Positions 43,613 to 53,106 of a DNA stretch of 64,000 nt are shown piece by piece. The notes under the pieces were generated by a model. It did no database searches and was not told where the DNA came from. It was given only the letters and a program-made list of their open reading frames with translations. How positions within the stretch are numbered: the stretch's first letter is position 1; each line of letters starts with the position of its first letter. The translations under genes and the position numbers were made by a program. Origin of the DNA: Cymbomonas tetramitiformis (taxonomy: Eukaryota; Chlorophyta; Pyramimonadophyceae; Pyramimonadales; Pyramimonadaceae); assembly GCA_001247695.2 (NCBI GenBank), contig LGRX02012793.1:1-64000 (forward strand). Reading direction: 5' to 3'.

Positions 43613-45659
43613 TTGGCTTCTCTCAATGAATGCTTGGTTGTGAGTTATAGTAGGTCGGTGTGTACAGAATTCGTGGACTGCCCGTCGGAGTTCGAGGATC
43701 TCCCCGGCTCTGGTGCTTCCGCTGCGGCTCCACGGATCACGGGCAGGCTCAGGCAGAGGGTCGGCTTCTGGCGGTCTTTTGCTTCCGCGGTTGTGGTGGC
43801 TTGGATCTTGTTCGGGGTTCCGCTTACTTGGGTTGCGGGGCCCCCGCCTGCTAGGTTTTCACCTAATGCTCAGTCGGCTTTGGCAGAGGATGAGTTCGTC
43901 TCGGCAGCGGTTCTCGGCTTGGTGCAGTCTGGCGCGGCAGAGGAGTGGTTCACACAGCCTGAGGTTGTTTCCCCGTTGGCAGTGGCATACAGAGACCTCG
44001 GCCCAGATAAGCCCCCCAAAAAGAGGCTTATCTGGAATGGCAGATATGTCAACTCCTTCATAGTAGTTCAGAAGTTCAAGTATGAATCTCTGGCTATTGT
44101 GCGGGACTTGCTTTCTTGGCAGGGTTCACTTTGGTCCTTTGACCTTACCTCTGGCTATCACCACGTAGAGTTGAACCCAGATTTTCACACCTACGTGGCT
44201 TTTAGCTGGCAGGGAAGGTTTTATGTGTTCAAGGCTTTACCTTTCGGCTTGGCCCCAGCCCCGTACTTCTTTACAAAAATCACCAATGAGTTAGCTCGGT
44301 GGAGAAGGCAGGGTGCGGGTTTGGTGCACTACCTGGATGATTTCCTCTTTATCCAGAGGGGGTCTGACAGTGCTTTTGCTTCGGAGCAGGCGGCGGCTCT
44401 TCAGGATGTCAGTAGGAGCGGCTTCCTGGTTAACCAGGAGAAGTCCGTATTGGACTTCAGGCAACTGATTGAGTTCTTAGGAATTGGTATTGACTCAGTG
44501 AGGGGTGTTTTCTTTGTCCCGCAAGCAAAGTGGGATGCCTTTCAGGCTCGGGTCTCCCGCACACTTGGCGGGCAATGGACTACCCCCAGGGAGCTTTCCA
44601 GGCTGGCAGGCAAGATCCAGAGTTTCAGTTTAGCTCTCGGGAAAGTGTGCCAGATGTTCTCTAGGGAACTGTATTTTGAGGTGGAGAGGCACACTTCCTG
44701 GGATGTGGCTATTCAGATTCCAGAGGAGGTGGCAGTGGAACTCCGTTTTTGGCTTTCAGTTCAGAGGCGACAGTTCGAGGCCCCTATCTGGCAAGTCTTT
44801 ATGGCTTTCAGGAACAGGATGTGGACAGACGCAGGTGGTACTGGCTGGGGGGCAGTTCTGGAGGCAGTTTCGGGCAGGCTGGAGCAGGTCGCTCGGGGCC
44901 ACCTGACTTTGGCGGAGCGGCTGGAGTCTTCCACCCACCGGGAGATGGTGGGTTATCTTCGAGGCCTTGCGGTCTTTCTCAGGCTTCGTGGAGGGCTCTA
45001 CACTGAAGTTGTACACAGACTCTCAGGCAGGCTGTCAGATTTTGGACAAGGGGTGCAGCTCTAAGCACCACTTGCATCGGCTGGTTGTGAGTATCTTCTG
45101 GGAGTGCACTCGGCTTGGGGTTTCACTTTACCCAGTGTGGGTTCCCCGGGAGCTTAATGCTCAAGCTGACTATCTGGCGGCTATCTATGATGGAGATGAC
45201 TGGCAGCTTAACCCGTATTGGTTTCACTGGCTGGACGGGCTTTGGGGTCGGCACACGGTGGACCGCTTCGCCACGGACCTGAATGCACTGCTGCCTAGGT
45301 TCAACAGCAGATGGTGGTGCCCAGGCTCGGAGAATATTGACTGCTTCTCCCTGTCGGACTGGTGGCTGGAGAACAACTGGTGTAACCCCCCGTTCGGCTT
45401 GGTTGGTAGGCTCTTGGAGGTCCTCAGGAGGTTTTCTGCGGTTGCCACCATCACTGTTCCGTATTGGACAAGTAGGCACTGGTGGCCTATTCTCTGCCCC
45501 GACGGTCAGCACTTTGCTCCGTTCGTGCGGGATTGGAAGGAGCTGCCCAGGGACTCATCCGAGTCTTTGTTGTTGCCTGGCGCCGGTCGGGCCAATGAGG
45601 CAGCAGTGGGCCCGCCTAATTTCAGGGTGTTGGCTCTGCGGGTGGATTTTTCGGCTTGA
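43613..45659 (+). CDS. DIRS polyprotein: RT, RNase H, methyltransferase-like domain (one frameshift)
   Basis: RT motifs in order: KRLIWNGRYVN, SLWSFDLTSGYHHVEL, KALPFGLAPAPYFFTK, and GLVHYLDDFLF (the YLDD active site). RNase H follows: MWTDAGGTGWGAVLE and STHREMVGYLRGL. The frame then shifts near 44990-45010 into a second one that continues LYTDSQAGCQIL and PRELNAQADYLA. After that comes the domain typical of DIRS elements, resembling DNA N6-adenine methyltransferases, with VDRFATDLNALLPRFNSRWW and the NPPF motif (NNWCNPPFGL). The stop is at 45657-45659. The start codon is uncertain; about 120 poorly conserved residues precede the RT core. Confidence 0.88.
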
Positions 45660-45800
45660 GCAGGGGGGCATCTGGAGTCGGTCTTCTGGCAGCAGGCAGT
45701 TGTCAGCCCTAGAGACCCGCTGGAGCAGGAACTGCTGCGGAACATGAAGGTGGACATGGTTACCACCAGGGCAGTGGGAAGCTGGTGTAATAGCTATCTG

Positions 45801-46889
45801 TGGCTACTGCCCAGTGGTACTAGTCATAGTACCAGAATCGAATCTGGTACTATCACAAGTACCAAAACGCTAGAATTTTTTTTGATGTCCTCCTCCATCC
45901 CGATGGTGATATCCATGATATACCATTACCTTAACGACCCAAACTGAGTTGTATTATGCCCCATTGGTCCATAGGTTACGTGTAGCCCTCCCAGTGGATG
46001 CATATTGCCAACAAGGTGGAGTTTTGTGTTGCACAATGGTGTCTCACTTGTCTTCGAAATCATGGCGCTACTTTCGGATTTTTTTTTAACAGACTTGGGA
46101 TTCTATTCAACCCAGCGATGGCTCAAATTGAAGCTGTATAACATGGCCAATGATGGATGTGAGCATGGGGCAGTTGGCATACTGCCCGTCGCTGAAACTG
46201 CGACATGCTAAACATCCCATCTCCACCAAATGGTCCAACTCAAGATTCCTTAAGTATGAGGGCTATCGTCGATTTTGGAGCCTAGTCGTGGCACTAAAGC
46301 TACGAAATAAGTATATTATAACGTCGGATCGCCTCACCAGCGTTTATGACATCAAAAGTAAACCCATATATCAATTTTTCAAGACCTTTACATGCATGAG
46401 AAGTTGCCGTACTTGGACTCTACACATGGAACTTAAGTACGAAACCGCTCCCGATATTACTACAAAAAATGCTGAGAGGCCATTTTATCACACCCTTGGG
46501 TGTTATCGAATCCCAATACTGGCGTTAAAGACGTTCAAATGGCACAACGCATGACGACCACTTAGGATACATCTCAATAATAAAATTTGACATTATGCAT
46601 GCCACCTCGTGGCCACATAGCGTGCCCTTTTAAGTCACCGCGCGCTTGGTACTTGTGACAGTACCAGAAATTTTAATTAATTTTATGGCGTTACACCCCC
46701 CAAAAGCACACCGCACATACACATACCTAAAGTTCACGAGAGTACATTATTTTCAGCATCAATAACAATTCAAAAGGGTCCTAAATGATTTTTCAAAACC
46801 TTCATGGGACTCATACACCCCATCTAGTGCCCATAATAAAGCATACATTTTGGTACTTGTGACAGTACCATACCACCGGGCAGTAGCCA
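45801..46889. mobile_element. TIR element E4 of the TGGCTACTRYCC family
   Basis: 1,089 bp. TGGCTACTGCCC at 45801 and GGGCAGTAGCCA ending 46889, flanked by TCTG at 45797-45800 and 46890-46893. Hairpins use the stem GGTACT/AGTACC: about 45845-45862 (loop ATCACA), 46649-46666 and 46853-46870 (loops read TGTGAC on this strand). It also shares an internal block with E3 (ACTCAGTTT beside CCAATGGGGCATAA). Non-coding. Confidence 0.9.
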
Positions 46890-47195
46890 TCTGGGGGCCT
46901 TCGGCAGGTTTGCTCGGTGGTGTGCGGCCAGACAGCCGCCTCGGGAGTCTTGCCCGGCTTTGCCGCTTACAGTGGCCCTGTACTTGCGGTTCGTTATGGA
47001 CAGGGCAAACACCTTTTCAGTGGTGAAGACGGCTTCGGGTGCCATCTTTGCAGTGCATGATGTGGCTTTGGTGCCGCGGGAGTAGAACCCGACGAAGTCA
47101 GAGATGTGCAAGGCAGTCAGGGAACAGGCTAAGAGGAAGTTCGGGCTCAGTGTGAGGAACAGGAAGGCGGCCATGCCGGTGGTGCTCCTGGCCAG

Positions 47196-47475
47196 AGAAG
47201 AAGGCTTTCTTTTTTCGAAGCGGCCCGCATTTGAAATTCTTACTGGCCCACTTTCGGCCAGCCCGGCCAATCTTCAAATTTGCCCGCCGCAGGCGCAAAA
47301 TTTTAATTTTAAGTATGGCAAGATCATAAAAATCGCACAATTTTCACGAAAAATTTCATAATCGGGACCCTTGAGAGACGGCCCGCATCCAACAATCGAG
47401 CGGCCCGCAACCGGCCCGGGCTGACTTCAAACGGCCCCGGGCCGGCCTCTCACGGTAAGCCTTCTTCCCTGCTCC
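47196..47475. mobile_element. ~280-bp GC-rich insertion in the recombinase
   Basis: Inverted ends GAAGAAGGCTT and AAGCCTTCTTC. The interior repeats CGGCCCGC and CGGCCCGGG at least five times around an AT-rich core. The recombinase reads up to PVVLLARE on one side and LLLATGIRLYHTD on the other. No clear target duplication. Confidence 0.6.
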
Positions 47476-48238
47476 TGGCTACTGGCATCAGACTTTACCA
47501 CACAGACCACAGGGGGCGGTTCTCCATCATCAGGTTGACAGTGGCTTGCATGGGGGCCGTGATGTGGGCGGGGTGCCTACGGTATTCTGATATGAAGATG
47601 ATCTGGGTGGGAGCTATGCGGTTCTACTCCACCCATATGGTCTTCCTGCTCACCAGCAGGAAGAATGATCAGTACAGTGAGGGTGACGTGGTGTATGTGG
47701 CCCGTGGAGGGAAGCACTTCTGTCCAGTGAGTCTGTCCGAGAGGCTGATCGAGGCTGGACAGCTGTCAGGGTCAGTGAACCTCTTCCAGGGGTGGGACGG
47801 CAGGAAGGCTGTCAGGGATCCTCAGGTGCCCCTTAATGGCAAGCACATTGAGTATCATGCCTGCAGGAGGGAGGTCATCAGAATGGTGGCTCAGGCAGCA
47901 GGCAAGACCGAGGCAGAGGTCACAGCGGTCTTCGGCACACAGAGCATGAGGTCTGGAGGTGCTACAGTGGTGGCTCAGCGGGTATCCTTTATTTGCGGAG
48001 TTCATGCGGCACGGGCACTGGATGACTCAGTCAGCGGCCATGCGGTACATTCAGCCCTCCACAGAGGAGAGGGTGTCAGTGACTGCCGCAGCTGAGTATT
48101 GAGTTCTTTGCTGTACTTTGGACCGCTTAATATGTTATGCCAAGCGGTAGGTAGTAGCACTTTGTGCTTGCCAGTATGTATGCCTGCGGGCTAATATTAT
48201 TGGTATACTATTACCTGCATTGAGATCTTTGTTTTGTC

Positions 48239-48342
48239 TCCGTGACATGCATCTAGCTTACAGTTGTGATTATTGGGTAGCTAGGGTAGCTAGGGTAGCT
48301 AGGGTAGCTAGGGGGGTCCGTAGGGTAGGTGTGTCACATAAC
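48239..48342 (+). repeat. DIRS split repeat B1
   Basis: Begins TCCGTGACATGCATCTAGC and contains four GGTAGCTAGG units, then runs straight into A2 through GTGTCACATAAC. Confidence 0.9.
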
Positions 48343-48542
48343 TGGATGTTATGTGTCACAGTGCAGCGAGCGGAGCGAGAGGTGCTGTGTCACATAATTC
48401 TGGTTATGTGACAGACCGGACCGTGGGACCCAGGACCGTAGGTCCCAGGACCGTTCTGTAGGTCCAAGGTCTGAGCAATATAAGGTTTGGAACTCCGTAG
48501 AGTTCTGCTCCGATAGTTGATCTGATTTCGGGAAGGGTATCA
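48340..48542 (+). repeat. DIRS split repeat A2
   Basis: 203 bp matching A1 at 38794-38996. It ends GGGTATCA just before the target of element Z. Confidence 0.92.
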
Positions 48543-48554
48543 TCCCGCCCGCCC

Positions 48555-51500
48555 TGCTGAAATCTGTATAGGCAGCCCTGACTGGGAGTCCCGGTCAGGC
48601 CCCTATGACAGACTCCTAGGACCAACACTGGACTGCTGACTGATGTATAGGTTCGTGCTGTGACACACGCTGTGTCACAGGTAGGCTAGACTCCGAAACC
48701 GTCCGAGACCGTTCCGGGTATATCTAGCTTAGGGTTTATTTATCTTATGAGTTTTATCCACACAGTTCGGGAGTTTCTGATATCTAGTGAACTAGGATAT
48801 TCCAGTAGGTCGTGGCCCCATCCACGCTTTTATTCCACTTGCTGATTTGGCCATGATTGGCTAAACGGCCGCTTGGAGAGGTGGTGCGCGCATGCGCGTT
48901 TGGGTGCGACTAGGAATTATGGTATGAATTGTTTGCGGTAAGCAACTGGGAGTGGCGGCCATGGGGACCGCGCCTCGTTACGGACTAGTCTTAGCAATGT
49001 TCGGATCCAGTTTTGCACCGGCACTGGCCCTGCTGGTTACTGTTTTCTGGGCTGGTGTTCGCGACACCTTCGACTTAGACGACATCTTCGAGTGCCCCTC
49101 GCCGCTCCACTCTCTTAGCTCCTCTCCGCTGCTGACCGTTACCATTTTTCCGCTACCACACCCAACCGCGCGACTGCGTACCACCTCCCCTCTGGCTTTT
49201 CAGAGTATGGGCATGTTAACCCGAGCGAAGAAGTCCCTAGACAGGGACAGTGACATTGACGCCTCACTGAGGCTATTAGACGGGGTTCGGAACAGTCCGA
49301 CGGTGCGTACGCCAACTGTTCCGACCCCCGCTCCGGCTTCCAACGAGGATGCAGACGTGGCGACCAGGAAGTACTTGCAGGAGCAGAGCAAGCTGGTTGA
49401 CGACGTCTACAAGGCGCGTCTGCACCGCCAGTGGGCCAAGGGTATCCGCGAGGATGTCCTTGGTGACAAAAAGCATCACTTCCGCGGTACGGACGACGCT
49501 GGCCTCCTCTCCGAGCTGGTGGTGCAGCTGCGTACGGAGTTTCATTCGGCTGGGCTGGAGCTGGCATCCTTTGACCTCGACGACCCTCTGTCTCGTGTGG
49601 TGACCAAGGTCAACGGCTTGCTCTACGACGTTCTGGCTCTGGTTGTCGAGAAACACAGCAACGCCTACGTCTGGCTGACTGGCACCGACGCCTCGTCTGA
49701 CCGTGATGGACGGCGAGCTCTTGTGGACATCATCAAGGGCTGCGTACCTGTAGCGCTACGTGAGTCGCACCAGGAGGAGCACGCCGCGTTGCGTTATCCC
49801 GCAGACACTGACCCGCAGCCCATCTTGGCTCGGGAACAGCGTCTGGTGCGGGATAACAAAGCTACGGACTGGACACCCACCGAGGAGACCAGGAAGCTCT
49901 CCCTGTACAACCGGCTGGACCCGGTGTTTTACACCGCGGTCAAGGTGCGGTATCCTCTCGCGGCCGATCTCGCGCATGTCTCCTTGGCGTCTCTCCGCTC
50001 CCTTGTGGTGGAGATTTATCAGGCTTGGGCGCAGACGGGGGCGGGGAAGGCAGTCTCGGGCAAGAGCGGCATCTCCGCGCAGCTCTCCAGCACCGAGTAC
50101 GGTGCCCTCCTCAACAAGATCAACGAGCTTCAGGAGTTGCTGCGACAACAGCGCGGGGCGGACGCGCTGCCGGCGCAGCAGCAACGGCAGCAGCCGCAGC
50201 GGCAGCAGCGGCAACAGCAGCAGCGCGGTACGCAGCGGGGATTCCGTGTCGGCACGCACCCGCTGCCTGCAGTCGGTTTCGACCGTGACGACCAAAAGGC
50301 GAAGCCCTTTTGCGGGAGGTGCAAGAAGGCGGGAAGAGGTGAGCAGTACCACTTCTACCGCGACTGTCCGTTGGGCGGGCGTCAGCATCCCCCGCACTCG
50401 GCCGCGGCATTCTGCATTCCCATCGAAGAGAGGACGCGGAGGGGGTGCATGCATTGGCCATGTGTGCCCTGTTCCAGCAGGCGGCGGATGATGGGGCCGA
50501 GGCTTTTGCCACTGCGGCATCTACGTACGGGCCGCCTGCGGTACTCTGTGCGGGTGCGGTTGGCGGGATCGACGTGTCCGCCTACGGCTTCACGGTAGAG
50601 CCGCAGCAGCCTGCTGACGAGCCCGCAGGTGACGACATTCATCAGCGGCTGGACGATCTCGCCGCGGAGGTCCATGCCGCGGCAAACTGCAAGGTGCACT
50701 ACACCCACGCATCCTTCCCACCACGGGCGGTTCTCGAGCCGCATGCATCGGCTCTGGTGTGCGGCCCCGCGGCAGCGGGGAACATGCCGGAGGAGCAGGT
50801 TCCGGCAGGTGGTGCGGCGGCATCGGCATCCGCCGTGCCGGCCCCTGCTATACCTGTCTCGCAGGAGGAGGATGTGAAGCCCGTGCCGCTTCAATCGGCG
50901 CGGGTGACTGCCACGACGGACGGTGAGTTCCCTGGGTTCGTTCAGACTGTCAACCACGCCGCCATCGCGCCGGTTGACCTCACCGGCTACGACACCGACG
51001 ACTACGAGGACTTTGCCGACGGCAGCTTCCGGCTGAAGCCGCGGGGTTCGCCTCCGTCGGCCAATCATGCTTCCGGGCCGCCCGTGGACGAGCAGAGGAC
51101 CTACGGTTGTGGGAAGCCGCCCTGGGGCTTTCCTGCCACGGTTGGACCATGGGGAATTCCTTTCCTCCTTTCCCTCGTTCTTTGCATCTCGATCATGGGG
51201 GTGGCAGCCGTGCCCGATGCTCAGTCGGCTGCGGGATTGCCTTCGCCTGGTGGTGACCTCGATTGGGAGACTCCGTCAATTTTCTCCACGAATGAATTTG
51301 TTGAATCCGTGATCCCGGCTCAGGGTTTCTTTGTGGCTGACAATGTGCCACCGCTTGAGCCGCCTGAGCCCCCTGACATCTTTCAGGATCTTGCTCAGGC
51401 AGATTTGAGCTTCGACATGGCCTTCTTCTACGGTGTGGCTCTACATGAGAGAGGTCCTTTCGGGAACCCTCCCTTCGGGTCCGACTTGGTTGAGACCACA

Positions 51501-52099
51501 GCTGGCTACTTTGGTGCTGTCGATTGACTTCTTGTTCACTCTGGATGCACACCAACATGGTGGTGTGCGGAACTCCGGTGACTTCAACAACTTTTATGGT
51601 TTATGTTTTTGCTTTTGACATCTACAAGTTATATTCTGGCTTGCTAGCTCGGTGCTTTTCAGTTGTTTAGCGGGTGCACAATGCCCGTAGGTTTCTGCAC
51701 CTGTGCTAGCTAGAGGGTTTCCAATTTGTGTTTCAGAATTGCACAGTTGGATTAGCAGTTAGGTCTGTCAACCTGGCTCCTGCCCTAACTTATCTTACAT
51801 TATCTGACTCTCCTAGACAGTCACCACCCACAGTGCTGGGGTGGTGTGCTGAAATCTGTATAGGCAGCCCTGACTGGGAGTCCCGGTCAGGCCCCTATGA
51901 CAGACTCCTAGGACCAACACTGGACTGCTGACTGATGTATAGGTTCGTGCTGTGACACACGCTGTGTCACAGGTAGGCTAGACTCCGAAACCGTCCGAGA
52001 CCGTTCCGGGTATATCTAGCTTAGGGTTTATTTATCTTATGAGTTTTATCCACACAGTTCGGGAGTTTCTGATATCTAGTGAACTAGGATATTCCAGTA
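48555..52099 (+). mobile_element. Gag-only LTR retrotransposon Z
   Basis: LTRs 48555-48807 and 51847-52099, both 253 bp and nearly identical, beginning TGCTGAAATCTGTATAGG, with 5-bp target duplication CGCCC (48550-48554 and 52100-52104). GGGGTGGTG precedes the 3' LTR. AGGTCGTGGCCCCATCC follows the 5' LTR, as in W. A single Gag ORF set, no enzymes. It sits between DIRS repeats A2 and B2. Confidence 0.95.
48961..51527 (+). pseudogene. Gag protein of element Z (one frameshift)
   Basis: Two possible starts: ATG 48961, which adds a hydrophobic leader (FAPALALLVTVFWAG), and ATG 49207 (MGMLTRAKKSLDRDSD), which aligns with the start of the Y Gag. Shared blocks: RQWAKGIREDVLGDKKHHF, then FRGTDDAGLLSELVVQLRTE. 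A Gln/Arg repeat (about 50150-50240) precedes the knuckle CGRCKKAGRGEQYHFYRDC (C-x2-C-x9-H-x4-C). A shift near 50440 leads to the frame with ALFQQAADDGAEAFATA and, near 51160-51215, the hydrophobic helix (IPFLLSLVLCISIMGVAAV), then a Pro-rich tail. No protease or RT. The shift may be decay, since the Y Gag needs none. Confidence 0.8.
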
Positions 52100-52218
52100 C
52101 GCCCACCTCACTAGCATTATTACATTCGTTTTCATTTCGATATTGCGTTGCGGGTCCCTTATACCCGCATTACTATTGCACTAATAATTCTTAATTATTA
52201 GTGCTCTCCGATACCCTA

Positions 52219-52313
52219 TCCGTGACATGCATCTAGCTTACAGTTGTGATTATTGGGTAGCTAGGGTAGCTAGGGTAGCTAGGGGGGTCCGTAGGGTAGG
52301 TGTGTCACATAAC
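52219..52313 (+). repeat. DIRS split repeat B2
   Basis: Matches B1, with three rather than four GGTAGCTAGG units. This is the right terminus of the DIRS element. Confidence 0.88.
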
Positions 52314-53106
52314 CTCTTCCTCTACACGCGACGGGTACTGAACAGTATTGACATTTCACTTTGACTTTCAGACGCCAGCGCCAGGCGAGGGCCACGGCCA
52401 TCGTTGAAGCTAATCGTAATCTAATGTTTACGTCATGCATGTGTCATTATTATCTGAAATAACTCATGATTTGATATCAACGACAGTTCAAAGCGAAAGG
52501 GGAAAGTGCATACATACGATAGTTGTATAGTAGACGTCTTAGGCGATGGTCGATCCGTTATATTACTTATCCAGTTCTTTTAGACCGGTGTTGATGAGTT
52601 GCAGTTGCCGGGATATTGCCGAGGAGCGCAACGACGAGGCTTGAGCGTCGTGTGAGTGTGACTAATATAGGCGAGGCGGGCGAAACGCTTCCTACAGCAT
52701 CTGGAGAGCGTTTGATGAATGGGCGAACAAAATTGAAAATTGCCTTGCTACATTTGCACTGCTGCTGAGGGAAATCCATTTTTGCCTAGATGTTCCGGTT
52801 GCGGAGTGCCCTCAGTCCAAACTGGGACAGGTTATTCTGCTATCCAACTGCTCGGGTGAGTGAAATTTTGACTTCACCTCGACGTTGGTAAGGAAGTTCA
52901 GTCCTCCAATAACGAGTCACAGTAAATCGGTTTCCTCTCATACGAGTGCCGATCGAAGGCGTGTCGAAATTGTGTACGACCCAGACGTTCATAACACAGA
53001 CGCATAGCTGTCGCTTATACGATAATACTTTTTTCAATGCTTGTGTATTGACTTGCATTCACGCTGTTATGCTTTAACTAGCATGCTGGTGCGTGTTGTG
53101 TTGCAG
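52314..53106. other. upstream of the membrane-protein gene; no exon proven
   Basis: Should contain the promoter and first exon of the gene at 53107. An ATG near 52546 opens a short frame, but no splice-consistent join to 53107 was established. Confidence 0.4.

Larger units (their letters stand above)
45661..48095 (+). pseudogene. DIRS tyrosine recombinase, interrupted twice
   Basis: The N-terminal core-binding region starts near 45720 (LEQELLRNMKVDMVTT), breaks at E4 (45801-46889), resumes GAFGRFARWCAA, has one in-frame stop near 47085, and breaks again at about 47196-47475. The catalytic part carries GCLRYSDM (first Arg), TSRKNDQ, then TQSMRSGGAT (second Arg; the usual His of HSxRSGGAT reads Gln). 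A further one-base shift near 47985 leads to EFMRHGHWM and the Tyr in AMRYIQPSTEERV. It was therefore a DIRS-type integrase, now inactive. Confidence 0.85.
38794..52313 (+). mobile_element. PAT-like DIRS retrotransposon with split direct repeats
   Basis: Termini follow the split direct repeat plan of PAT-type DIRS elements: A1 38794-38996, then the ORFs, then B1 48239-48342 joined to A2 48340-48542, then B2 52219-52313. A1 and A2 are both 203 bp and almost identical. Coding content fits: ORF1 with a CCHC knuckle, RT, RNase H, methyltransferase-like domain, tyrosine recombinase. It is interrupted by LTR elements Y (39038-42324) and Z (48555-52099), by TIR element E4 (45801-46889) and by a short GC-rich insertion (about 47196-47475). 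DIRS elements integrate by tyrosine recombinase without target duplication, and none is seen. Confidence 0.88.

Noticed and set aside
49760..50520. Arg/Ser-rich ORFs in both strands over element Z
   Set aside because: Shadow frames of the Gag; the knuckle and the shared Gag blocks lie in the frame annotated.
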